NCBI GenBank assembly: GCA_036378675.1
Contig: DASUWA010000056.1
Span: forward strand, 1-47,364
Source: Acidimicrobiales bacterium
GTDB taxonomy: Bacteria; Actinomycetota; Acidimicrobiia; Acidimicrobiales; Palsa-688
Direction of reading: 5' to 3'
DNA: 47,364 nucleotides
The stretch's first letter is position 1. Each line of letters opens with the position of its first letter. Below the pieces are notes generated by a model. That model saw only the letters and a list, made by a program, of their open reading frames with translations. It made no database searches and was not told the DNA's origin. This document shows positions 16,595-24,310 of the stretch, piece after piece. A program made the position numbers and the translations under genes.

Positions 16595-17933
16595 GCCTGT
16601 CCGGCCTGACGGCAGCAACTACGTCGTCGTAACCGCAGACGCGCACGCCGCGCCGGACGACCTCGATCTGTTCTTGTCCTACGTTGATCCCGCCTCCCGT
16701 GAGGCTGTGGCCGGGTTCGGCGATCTGTCGTCCACCGCCATCTCGATGTTCGGCGGCAACGACCCGGGTGAGATCGACGATCCGGACCCGGTGAGGCGGG
16801 TGGCTGCGCGCCGGCTCGCCGGAATGGGTGTCGACATATCCGCCGCGTCGAAGTGGCTCGAGCACTACAGCGCCGACTGGGTGATTCCGGGCGACGGCGA
16901 CGGAAAGCGTCTGGCGGTTCTCGAGGAGCAGGGCATCCACGCCGAGGTCACCTTTCCAGGACCTATCCTCGCCGGGGGGATCTCGCCGGCGATGTATCTC
17001 GGGTCGCAAGCCTCGGAAGGCTTGGAGGTCGTCTGGCCGGCGCTTCACGGGTACAACCGCTGGCTCGCCGACTTCTGCTCGGCGGCGCCTGGCCGGCGCG
17101 CCGGTGTGATGCCGACGGATCTCCACGATCTGAAGCGGGCGGTCGAGGAGGTCGAATGGGCGCGTTCGGCCGGGCTGTTCGGAGGCGTCATGCTGCCGGC
17201 GATGTCGGTCAAATCGCGGCTTCCCGGCTACGCGGACGACTACTACGAGCCTTTCTGGAGCGCGTGCGAGGACCAGGGAATGGTCATCAATCTCCACACC
17301 GGAGCCTCAGGTTCCGCGACGGACACGAAGTACTTGTACGACGCCAAGCGAGGCGGAATGCTCGGCTTGTACGAGGTATTCGTCTTCACCAGGCGGCCAC
17401 TGTGGTTCTTCGTGTTCGGCGGGGTATTCGACCGTCACCCCAATCTCAAGGTGGCCGTCACGGAGAACGGCGTGCAGTGGCTGCCTTCCCTTATCCGCGA
17501 CATGGAACAGTTCTTCGACACTCACGGAGGTGCGCCGGTCCGCGCTGCGCTGAAGCTGCGGCCGGGCGAATACTTCGAGCGCCACGTCCACCTCGGAGGA
17601 TCGTTGATCCAGCGGCAGGACGCGGAGATGCGCGCAGAGATCGGCGTCGACCGGCTCATGTGGGGAGCCGACTTTCCCCACCTCGAGGGTGCTGCCCCGG
17701 TTCACCGTCAGGTACTTCAGCACATCTTTGGTGGCATGCCCGAGCCCGACCTTCGCAAGATTCTGGGCCGTAACGCGGTTGAGCTGTGGGGTTTCGACGC
17801 CTCCCTCCTGCAAACGGTCGCCGATCGCTTCGGTCCCACCGTCGAGGATCTAGCCGCACCCGTGTCTCTCGAAGATATCCCCGAAACGTTCAGCTGGAGC
17901 CTTGCGCGGCCGGTTCCGCTGGCCACTTCCTGA
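16575..17933 (+). CDS. Amidohydrolase-2 family protein (ACMSD-like decarboxylase/hydrolase)
   Basis: A 452-residue metal-dependent TIM-barrel protein of the Amidohydro_2/ACMSD group. The start (VVVTADAHAAP) has D-A-H in place of the usual metal-binding H-x-H. INLHTGASG supplies the central His, and LMWGADFPHLEG the late Asp/His. Relatives decarboxylate aromatic acids (ACMSD, gamma-resorcylate decarboxylase) or hydrolyse ring-cleavage products, and many actinobacterial copies sit in aromatic or steroid degradation clusters. The GTG start has AAAGGAG about nine bases upstream, inside the end of the SRPBCC gene. The following luciferase-like gene starts one base after its stop. Confidence 0.85.
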   Translation: MADSRSEPVRPDGSNYVVVTADAHAAPDDLDLFLSYVDPASREAVAGFGDLSSTAISMFGGNDPGEIDDPDPVRRVAARRLAGMGVDISAASKWLEHYSADWVIPGDGDGKRLAVLEEQGIHAEVTFPGPILAGGISPAMYLGSQASEGLEVVWPALHGYNRWLADFCSAAPGRRAGVMPTDLHDLKRAVEEVEWARSAGLFGGVMLPAMSVKSRLPGYADDYYEPFWSACEDQGMVINLHTGASGSATDTKYLYDAKRGGMLGLYEVFVFTRRPLWFFVFGGVFDRHPNLKVAVTENGVQWLPSLIRDMEQFFDTHGGAPVRAALKLRPGEYFERHVHLGGSLIQRQDAEMRAEIGVDRLMWGADFPHLEGAAPVHRQVLQHIFGGMPEPDLRKILGRNAVELWGFDASLLQTVADRFGPTVEDLAAPVSLEDIPETFSWSLARPVPLATS

Positions 17934-17934
17934 C

Positions 17935-18771
17935 GTGAAGGTTGGTCTGCCCCTCGGGATGCTCAACCCGAGGATGTGGAGGGAGGTCACCCAGACCGCC
18001 GACAGGCTCGGATACGAATCGGTATGGATCCCGGAGCACCTCATCCTCCCGGTCCACTCGAGCGGCAGCCCGTTCAGCGGGCAGGAGCACCCCCCGATAC
18101 CGCCGGACATACCGGTCTTCGACCCGTTCGTGTACATGGGGGCGCTCGCCGGGTGCACAGAGAGCATTCGATTCGGGACCCACGTGTACAACATCGGGCT
18201 CCGCCATCCGTTCATCAGCGCACGCGCGGTTGCAACCCTGGACATCGTTTCGAGCGGCCGGGTGGAGCTGGGTATCGGCGCGAGCTGGCTAGCTGAGGAA
18301 TGGGCTGCCACCGGGCTCGACTTCGGCACCCGCGGCCGGCGCGTCAACGAGGCGATCGCGGTGTGCCGCCGGCTGTGGACCGACAAGGAGATCGAACACC
18401 ACGGGGAGTTCTTCGACTTCGAGCCGGTCATGTTCGAGCCCAAGCCGTTCCAACCCCGCATACCTGTCCATGTCGGTGGTGACAGCGCGGCCGCGTTGCG
18501 GCGGGCAGCGCTTCTGGGAGACGGCTGGATACCTATGAACCACACGCTCGACCAGATTCCGGGGTCCATCGCGAAGATCACCTCGATGCGAGAAGCGGCG
18601 GGCATCACGCCGGACATCGAGGTGACGATGGGGCTTCCTGTCGAGACTCGAGACGATCTCGCTCGCTACGAGGAGGCGGGTGTAGGCAGGGTTCTGGTTA
18701 GACCGTGGTCGAGCAGCCGGGAGGCGGTAGACGGGCTGAAAAGGTTCGCCGGCGAGGTCCTGCACGCCTGA
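17935..18771 (+). CDS. LLM-class F420-dependent oxidoreductase
   Basis: A 278-residue luciferase-like monooxygenase-fold protein. It has the TIM-barrel start VKVGLPLGMLNPRMWREVTQTADRLG, the SVWIPEHL strand, and SGRVELGIGASWLAEEW, typical of actinobacterial F420-dependent members. This size lies close to the TIGR03619-type F420 oxidoreductases and below the two-component flavin monooxygenases. It would reduce or oxidise an unknown intermediate with F420. It starts at GTG one base beyond the stop of the amidohydrolase gene, so the three plus-strand genes form an operon, and it converges on the SDR gene 7 bases away. Confidence 0.87.
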   Translation: MKVGLPLGMLNPRMWREVTQTADRLGYESVWIPEHLILPVHSSGSPFSGQEHPPIPPDIPVFDPFVYMGALAGCTESIRFGTHVYNIGLRHPFISARAVATLDIVSSGRVELGIGASWLAEEWAATGLDFGTRGRRVNEAIAVCRRLWTDKEIEHHGEFFDFEPVMFEPKPFQPRIPVHVGGDSAAALRRAALLGDGWIPMNHTLDQIPGSIAKITSMREAAGITPDIEVTMGLPVETRDDLARYEEAGVGRVLVRPWSSSREAVDGLKRFAGEVLHA

Positions 18772-18778
18772 CTGCTGT

Positions 18779-19636
18779 TCACGCTCGGTCGCCGAACAAC
18801 GTCCAGTTCCCTTGTGCGTTGCGCACCCAGCCTCCCGCCGCCCACGTTCCCCCGTCGACCGGGACGCTGACACCGGTGATGTAGCTCGCCATCGACGAGC
18901 AGAGGAACGCGACCAGCTCCCCACACTCGTCGACGTCGCCCTCGCGGCCGATCGGCACGTAACCAGCAATGCGGCTCTTGTCTTCTTGGCCCAGCGGAGG
19001 AAGCTCATCCGGGACCGATCCCGCGAGCCCTCTGTTGCCGGGGGTGTCGGTCGCATCCGGAGCGATCGCGTTCACCCGGATTCCGTACTCGGCCAGCTCG
19101 AGCGCCATCGAGCGGGTGAAGCTCGCCACCGCCGCTTTGCACGCCGCGTAAACGGCGTACATCGGGGCGGCCCGGGTCGCCTCGATGCTCGTGACGTTCA
19201 CGATCGAGCCGCCTTCGCCTTGGCGGATCATCACCGGAACCGCCGCAGACGTAGCCGCAAAAACGCTGATCAGGTTGATATCGACGTGCCTTCGCCAACT
19301 CCGCTCGCTCTGGTCGATGAACGCCTTTCGGGAAACGCCACCGGCGTTGTTCACGAGTATGTCGATCCTGCCGAAGTCCCGGTCTACGAGGCTCATCGCT
19401 GAGCGGATCTGATCGATATCCATCACGTCGCAAGCCACTGCTGCTCCCCGCACACCATGCTCCTCGACGAGCCGAGCCGTCCTCTCTGCGAGCGACGGGT
19501 CTATGTCGAGCGCCACCACGTCCGCACCGCACCGTGCGAGTACAGTGGCAACTCCTCGACCGATGCCTGCCCCGCCCCCGGTTACCACAGCGACCTTTCC
19601 GGACAGGTCGATGGACGGGCGTTCCATTGCGGTCAT
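18779..19636 (-). CDS. Short-chain dehydrogenase/reductase
   Basis: A 285-residue classical SDR. The cofactor motif TGGGAGIG lies near residues 19-26. DILVNNAGG follows, then catalytic Ser in VTSIE and Tyr/Lys in YAACK, and the late GGTWAAGGW region. An Asp after the second strand (VVALDIDPS) favours NAD(H). It should oxidise an alcohol or reduce a ketone. The start ATG overlaps the stop of the upstream metallo-beta-lactamase-fold gene (ATGA), so the two are translationally coupled. The frame extends upstream but only as antisense to that gene. Confidence 0.9.
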   Translation of the reverse strand: MTAMERPSIDLSGKVAVVTGGGAGIGRGVATVLARCGADVVALDIDPSLAERTARLVEEHGVRGAAVACDVMDIDQIRSAMSLVDRDFGRIDILVNNAGGVSRKAFIDQSERSWRRHVDINLISVFAATSAAVPVMIRQGEGGSIVNVTSIEATRAAPMYAVYAACKAAVASFTRSMALELAEYGIRVNAIAPDATDTPGNRGLAGSVPDELPPLGQEDKSRIAGYVPIGREGDVDECGELVAFLCSSMASYITGVSVPVDGGTWAAGGWVRNAQGNWTLFGDRA

Positions 19637-20571
19637 CGGTCCTGCGAGGCCATGAGCGCCATCAGCGCGAGCGGGTCTCCGGTTTCCTCCGCCCCGAAGT
19701 CGCGGTACAGAGCCCTGAGGTTGACCACCAGCCTCTCCGGTTCCGACCACCCGGCGTAGGGGCCGAGTTCGACATCTCGTGCCGCGGCCACCAGGTCCAT
19801 TCCCTCGTCGAAGCGTGCTCGTGCCTCCTTGGAGAGCCATTCGAAATAGCCTCTCATGTCGCTTACCGCTGACATACTGGCCAGCGGCCCGTGGCCGGGA
19901 ACGACCGTCGTCGCTCCAAGCGAGAGGATCCGATCGCACGCTCCGATCCAGTTGCTCACCGGTCCGGCCCACACGATCGGATGACCTCCGTGAAAGAGAA
20001 TGTCCCCGGTGAAAACGACGCCATCAGCCGGCAGGTGCACGACGACGTCTCCCCGAGTGTGAGCCGGACCAACCTCGATCAGGCGGACCGTGTGGTCTCC
20101 GACTTGAAGTTCGAGTTCCTCGTCGAATGTGCGTGAGGGCGGCACCAATTCGATGTCCTCAAAGGAAAAAGAACCGAAGATTCGTTGCACGAACTCTCCG
20201 GTCTTACCGAGCGCGGGCGCGGCCTTCATAAGGTCGGCCAGCCGCGACGGCGGAAGCTCAATCATCTCTTCGGCGCATGCGCGAGAAGCGATAATTTCCA
20301 CGTCTTTCAGCAACTGGTTCCCGAAGCAGTGGTCGCCGTTTGCGTGAGTGTTGACGACAGTCGCGATCCGGTCTGCCGACGGCGATACCTTCCGAAGCGC
20401 TTGAAGCATCTCCCCGGTCAGTCGGAGATCGAACAAGGTGTCCACGAGCAGCGAGGTGTCGGTTCCGCTGACGAAGCCCGCGTTGGACCATCCCCATCCG
20501 CCATCCGGCTGTAAGTAGGCCCAGATCCCGTCGGCGACCTCGACGGGACCTTTTTCGTAGGAGGCGGCCAT
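19633..20571 (-). CDS. Metallo-beta-lactamase-fold hydrolase
   Basis: A 312-residue MBL-fold protein. The metal motif appears as THANGDHCFGN, a variant of H-x-H-x-D-H in which the second His is Asn. This is common in a subgroup of MBL hydrolases. VGPAHTRGDVVVHLP, TGDILFHGGHP and VVPGHGPLAS give the later His/Asp/His ligands. No signal peptide is present. Family members hydrolyse thioesters, lactones or phosphodiesters, and the substrate here is unknown. It is coupled to the SDR gene downstream and lies 32 bases after the LOG-like gene, so LOG-MBL-SDR is a probable operon. Confidence 0.87.
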   Translation of the reverse strand: MAASYEKGPVEVADGIWAYLQPDGGWGWSNAGFVSGTDTSLLVDTLFDLRLTGEMLQALRKVSPSADRIATVVNTHANGDHCFGNQLLKDVEIIASRACAEEMIELPPSRLADLMKAAPALGKTGEFVQRIFGSFSFEDIELVPPSRTFDEELELQVGDHTVRLIEVGPAHTRGDVVVHLPADGVVFTGDILFHGGHPIVWAGPVSNWIGACDRILSLGATTVVPGHGPLASMSAVSDMRGYFEWLSKEARARFDEGMDLVAAARDVELGPYAGWSEPERLVVNLRALYRDFGAEETGDPLALMALMASQDR

Positions 20572-20603
20572 CGCCGGGGAACGGTAGTCGAGCGGTTGCG
20601 CTG

Positions 20604-21086
20604 TCAGTCCTGGCCGGCAGCAAGCGACAGCGCGATGGCTGACGCGTCGTCTGGCGTCGTGACGGGGACGATCCCGCTGTCCGGCTCACCCCCGGGACGC
20701 AGGAGCGACCAGGTCCCGAGCCCGACGACAGGCTTGCCGGATCTGAGGGCCAGCGCTATCTCGGAGAGGGTGCCGTACTCACCGCCTACCGCGATAACGG
20801 CGGACGATGCAGCCACCACCAAAGCGTTGCGCGTCTCGCCCAATCCGGTCGGGATCGCCACATCCACCCAGGGGTTGGCGTCGCGCCGGCTTCGGCCCGG
20901 CAGGATCCCAACCGTCAAGCCGCCGGCGGATTTGGCGCCTTTGCAGGCCGCGGCCATCACCCCGCCCAGGCCGCCGCAGACAACGACCGCCCCGCTCGTG
21001 GCCAGCATTCGGCCGACCGCCTCCGCTCGCTCTTCGTCCTCTGCGGTTGGTTCGCCGCCGCCGACGACTGCTATCTGTGTTGGCAT
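20604..21086 (-). CDS. TIGR00725/LOG-like Rossmann nucleotide-binding protein
   Basis: A 160-residue single Rossmann domain. It starts with TQIAVVGGG, continues with VVVCGGLGGVMAAACKGAKSAGG, and contains ETRNALVV followed by GGEYGTLSEIALAL. The last two correspond to the R and P-G-G-x-G-T-x-x-E nucleotide-binding motifs of LOG/TIGR00725 proteins, with GGEYGT here. LOG enzymes release the base from nucleotide monophosphates, for example cytokinin precursors, but short TIGR00725 proteins are functionally untested. The gene diverges from a methyltransferase gene across 59 bases. Confidence 0.85.
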   Translation of the reverse strand: MPTQIAVVGGGEPTAEDEERAEAVGRMLATSGAVVVCGGLGGVMAAACKGAKSAGGLTVGILPGRSRRDANPWVDVAIPTGLGETRNALVVAASSAVIAVGGEYGTLSEIALALRSGKPVVGLGTWSLLRPGGEPDSGIVPVTTPDDASAIALSLAAGQD

Positions 21087-21145
21087 CGGCGCGCGATGGT
21101 AATTAGGCCGGGCGCACGCGGGTGGCGTGATGCGATGCTGTTGCC

Positions 21146-21925
21146 GTGCTTCACGAGAATCGCCTCCGTGCGGAGATCTTCGGCGACGACGCCGAGCAAT
21201 ACGACCGCTCCCGTCCCACCTATCCCGACGGCATGCTCGATCACGTGCTGTCCGGCTGGGCGGGCCGCCCGATCGAGGTTCTCGATGTCGGGTGCGGAAC
21301 CGGTATCGCCGCCAGGCAGTTCGAAGCTCGGGGATGTTCGGTGGTCGGTGTGGAGCCCGACGAAAGAATGGCCGCCGTCGCCCGCCGCCGTGGCCTCGAC
21401 GTGGTCACCGGACGGTTCGAGAACTGGGATTCCGGCGGCCGGATCTTCGACCTGCTCACCGCGGGTCAATCCTGGCACTGGGTCGAGCCCTTCGAGGGCG
21501 CCCGCCGTGCCGGCCAGGTTCTGCGGTCGGGCGGCCGGATAGCTCTTTTTTGGAATTACGGAGCACCCGATCCCGAACTCCAGTGCTCCTTCGACCAGGT
21601 GTATGAACGGCTCGCAATCGAGGTCGACCGGGACTCGGTCCGGTCGCGCGGCCAGAACTCGGAGCGTTTCGACGTTGTGGTGGACGGCCTGCGTCGCAGC
21701 GGCTCCTTCTCTGACCCGGAAATCACCAGGTATCCGTGGAACCACGAGTACCGCGCAGAAGAATGGTTGGACCAGATCCAGACCCACAGCGACCATCGGC
21801 TCCTTCCCAAAGAGACGCTCTCGCAGCTACTCGAGGGCCTCGCCGAGGCGATCAACGCGCGTGGAAGCACGGTCCCCGTCGATTACCGGACCTGGCTGAT
21901 CCACGCCGAACGCCGAGCCCGCTGA
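21146..21925 (+). CDS. Class I SAM-dependent methyltransferase
   Basis: A 259-residue protein with a Methyltransf_11-type domain. FGDDAEQYDRSRPTYPDG precedes motif I (VLDVGCGTGIAARQF, near residues 45-59). Motif II follows at VVGVEPDERM, then LLTAGQSWHWVE, typical of actinobacterial small-molecule methyltransferases. The C-terminal half (about 150-250) is the variable substrate region. The start is GTG without a recognisable ribosome binding site. The gene stands apart from its neighbours, with a LimB-like gene 67 bases downstream. The substrate is not predictable. Confidence 0.85.
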   Translation: MLHENRLRAEIFGDDAEQYDRSRPTYPDGMLDHVLSGWAGRPIEVLDVGCGTGIAARQFEARGCSVVGVEPDERMAAVARRRGLDVVTGRFENWDSGGRIFDLLTAGQSWHWVEPFEGARRAGQVLRSGGRIALFWNYGAPDPELQCSFDQVYERLAIEVDRDSVRSRGQNSERFDVVVDGLRRSGSFSDPEITRYPWNHEYRAEEWLDQIQTHSDHRLLPKETLSQLLEGLAEAINARGSTVPVDYRTWLIHAERRAR

Positions 21926-21992
21926 CCGTTCCGATGGCCAAGGCTCCGTTGGGATGGCGCGCGTCCAGCGGACGGGTCGTAATGTGACCGGG

Positions 21993-23180
21993 ATGGACTG
22001 GCCTTTGAGATTCGGAATCTTCCTGGCGCCCTTCCATCCCGCCGGGCAGAACCCGACGTTGGCGATCGAGCGGGACATGGAGCTGATCGTCCGCCTCGAC
22101 GAGCTCGGCTACAACGAGGCATGGATCGGGGAACACCATTCAGCGGGGTTCGAGATCATCGCTTCCCCCGAGGTGTTCATCGCTGCGGCCGCACAGCGGA
22201 CGCGCAACATCCGGCTCGGAACCGGCGTTAGCTCACTGCCGTACCATCACCCGTTGATCCTCGCCGACCGGATGGTGCTGCTCGACCATCTGACTAGGGG
22301 AAGGGTGATGTTCGGAGTCGGTCCGGGAGCGCTTCCCTCGGACGCCTTCATGATGGGGATCGATCCCAATCGCCAGCGGGAGATGATGGAGGAGTCACTC
22401 GAAGCCATCCTGGCGCTGCTGACCAGCGACGAGCCCGTCAACATGGTGACGGACTGGTTCACCTTGAGGGACGCCCGTCTCCAGCTCCGCCCGTACACGC
22501 ATCCCCGTTTCGAGATCGGCGTCGCCGCGCAGGTCTCCCCGGCCGGGCCAAGAGCCGCAGGCCGCTTTGGTGTCGCGCTCCTGTCACTGGGTGCGACCAG
22601 CGCCGGCGGGTTCGACGTCCTCGGCGCCCACTGGGAGACGTGCGAAGAACGAGCCGAGCAGTTCGGCACCAGCGTCGACCGGCGGGCGTGGCGTCTGGTC
22701 GGGCCCATGCACATCCGGGAGACGGAAGAGCAGGCACGGGCCGACGTCGAGTTCGGGCTTGCCGACTGGGTGCGCTACTTCCAGGAGGTCGCGGCCCTGC
22801 CGATCGCCCCGCAGACCGACGATCACACCACGCTCCTCGAGGCGATGAACGCTTCCGGCATCGCGGTCATCGGTACGCCCGACCAGGCCGCCGCGCAGAT
22901 ACAGCGTCTCATCGACCAGTCGGGCGGATTCGGGACCTACCTGTTCATGGCCCACGAGTGGGCGGACCGCGAGGCGACGCTGGCTTCCTACGAGCTGTTC
23001 GCCAAGGAGGTCATGCCGCGCTTCCAGCGATCGGCGGAGCGCACCGTGCGTTCGAGGGACTGGGCGGCCGCCAACCGCCCGGAGTTCATCGGGGCAGCTA
23101 TCGGAGCCGTCGGGAAGGCGATCACCGATCATCTCGCCGAGAAACAAGTCGCGAGCGAAGGACAGCCGGCGTCCACTTGA
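21993..23180 (+). CDS. LLM-class flavin monooxygenase, limonene-1,2-monooxygenase-like
   Basis: A 395-residue luciferase-like monooxygenase close in length and style to LimB, the FADH2-dependent limonene 1,2-monooxygenase of Rhodococcus. Visible segments are RFGIFLAPFHPAGQNPTLA, YNEAWIGEHHSAGFEIIASPEVF, and LDHLTRGRVMFGVGPGALPSDAFMMGI. It would need a flavin reductase, none of which is visible nearby. I start at MDWPLRFG because similar proteins begin there; frame extension upstream has no coding character. Substrate may be a monoterpene or another alkene, inferred from family resemblance only. Confidence 0.85.
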   Translation: MDWPLRFGIFLAPFHPAGQNPTLAIERDMELIVRLDELGYNEAWIGEHHSAGFEIIASPEVFIAAAAQRTRNIRLGTGVSSLPYHHPLILADRMVLLDHLTRGRVMFGVGPGALPSDAFMMGIDPNRQREMMEESLEAILALLTSDEPVNMVTDWFTLRDARLQLRPYTHPRFEIGVAAQVSPAGPRAAGRFGVALLSLGATSAGGFDVLGAHWETCEERAEQFGTSVDRRAWRLVGPMHIRETEEQARADVEFGLADWVRYFQEVAALPIAPQTDDHTTLLEAMNASGIAVIGTPDQAAAQIQRLIDQSGGFGTYLFMAHEWADREATLASYELFAKEVMPRFQRSAERTVRSRDWAAANRPEFIGAAIGAVGKAITDHLAEKQVASEGQPAST

Positions 23181-23204
23181 GGACAACCGTTGATCCACGC
23201 GGCG

Positions 23205-23233
23205 TTGAACCGGCGGGCGCACCGGCGTAGCGT
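23205..23233 (+). promoter_or_regulatory. Promoter for a leaderless cupin transcript
   Basis: TTGAAC (23205-23210), a 17-base spacer, then TAGCGT (23228-23233), which fits the actinobacterial TANNNT -10. The cupin ATG follows 8 bases later with no Shine-Dalgarno sequence. Spacing is ideal for a housekeeping sigma factor and a leaderless mRNA. Confidence 0.55.
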
Positions 23234-23241
23234 CCGTTTTC

Positions 23242-23619
23242 ATGGCAGCTTCGGATCCGGTTCGACAAACCCGTCCCGAAGACAGGGTCGAGGCGGACCC
23301 AACTCCCGGGGTGATCCGGGAGCGCGCCATCGAGGTCGACGGTCTGTGGGCGGGGCTGGCTCGGACTCCTCCGATGTCCGCCACCGCCTGGCATCACCAC
23401 GGCGGGCACCAGACCTCGATCTTCGTTGTATCCGGTCGGCTACGTATGGAATCGGGGCCGGGCGGACAGGACGTCATCGAGGCGCAGCCAGGGGACTTCC
23501 TGCACGTGCCGCCCGGTGCGGTCCATCGCGAGTCCAATCCCGGCGAATCCGAGAGCTCGATCGTCGTCGTTCGTGCCGGCAAGGGCCCCCCGACAGTGAA
23601 CGTCGACGGCCCGGCGTGA
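23242..23619 (+). CDS. Small cupin-domain protein
   Basis: A 125-residue single cupin barrel. Motif 1 is WHHHGGHQTSIFVVSGRLRME (His51-53, His56, with Gln57 where Glu is usual), and motif 2 is PGDFLHVPPGAVHRESNP with His95. These would hold one metal ion. Such small cupins act as dioxygenases, isomerases or ligand sensors; no substrate can be named. It has its own leaderless-type promoter and ends 4 bases before the convergent GNAT gene. Confidence 0.82.
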   Translation: MAASDPVRQTRPEDRVEADPTPGVIRERAIEVDGLWAGLARTPPMSATAWHHHGGHQTSIFVVSGRLRMESGPGGQDVIEAQPGDFLHVPPGAVHRESNPGESESSIVVVRAGKGPPTVNVDGPA

Positions 23620-23623
23620 CGGT

Positions 23624-24256
23624 CTAACTACTGCCGCCCCCCGACTCGAGCCGTTTCGCGAGCCCGCGGCGCACTTCCGGCCATTCGCTTGCGATGAACG
23701 AGAACATCGCCGAGTCGCGGAGCATGCCCTCCTCCCCCCGGGCATGGGACGAGTTCCAGTTGCGAAGTATTCCCTCGAAGGTCGCTCCGAGCGCGCCGAT
23801 CGCCGTTCGTGATCGCGAGTTGCGGGCGTCGGTCTTCAAATCGACCCGGCTCACCCCAAGGACGTCGAAGGCGTAACCCATCAGCAGGAGCTTTGCTTCT
23901 ACGTTGATGCCCGACCGCTGCGCGTCGGCGGCGAGCCAGGTCCAGCCGATCTCCACCGCATACAGCCGGTTGTCCAGTTCGTGCCGCCGGAGGTGGGTGA
24001 AGCGGGTGGTTCCGACCACCCTCCCGTCCGACTTCCGGATCTGGACGAACGGAACCCCCTCACCCGCGTCCCGGTCGGCCAGCGCCGTCTCCACATAGGC
24101 CCGGGTCTCCTCGAGACCGTTCGGAACGGTCGTGAAGCCGTACGTCGATCGGTCGCCGGCGGACGCCTCTGCCAGCGCTTCGACGTGCGCCTCGGACAGT
24201 GGATCGAGGCGTACGATGCGCCCCTCCAGCGGACTGGCGATTCCGACGGTCTCCAC
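23624..24256 (-). CDS. RimJ/RimL-type GNAT acetyltransferase
   Basis: A 210-residue GNAT-fold protein resembling the RimJ/RimL group. It opens with EGRIVRLDPLSEAHVEAL. VVGTTRFTHL is the central strand and EIGWTWLAADAQRSGINVEAKLLLMGYAF the acetyl-CoA pyrophosphate loop region. SRVDLKTDARNSRSRTAIGALGATFEG gives the C-terminal motif B. It probably acetylates an amino group of a small molecule or protein N-terminus. The start codon is GTG. It is divergent from a P450 gene, with a dyad between them. Confidence 0.85.
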   Translation of the reverse strand: METVGIASPLEGRIVRLDPLSEAHVEALAEASAGDRSTYGFTTVPNGLEETRAYVETALADRDAGEGVPFVQIRKSDGRVVGTTRFTHLRRHELDNRLYAVEIGWTWLAADAQRSGINVEAKLLLMGYAFDVLGVSRVDLKTDARNSRSRTAIGALGATFEGILRNWNSSHARGEEGMLRDSAMFSFIASEWPEVRRGLAKRLESGGGSS

Positions 24257-24257
24257 T

Positions 24258-24303
24258 CGACGAGTCTTGCAAGCTTCGTCGTCGGCTCACCACCGATTAC
24301 CGT
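24258..24303. promoter_or_regulatory. Dyad plus leaderless -10 between GNAT and P450 genes
   Basis: A 24-base dyad (24258-24281) has outer arms CGACGA and TCGTCG and an inner palindrome CTTGCAAG; 20 of 24 positions are symmetric. TACCGT (24298-24303) lies 7 bases before the P450 ATG and fits TANNNT, so the dyad covers the likely -35 region. No regulator gene adjoins it. Confidence 0.4.
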
Positions 24304-24310
24304 GGCCCAC

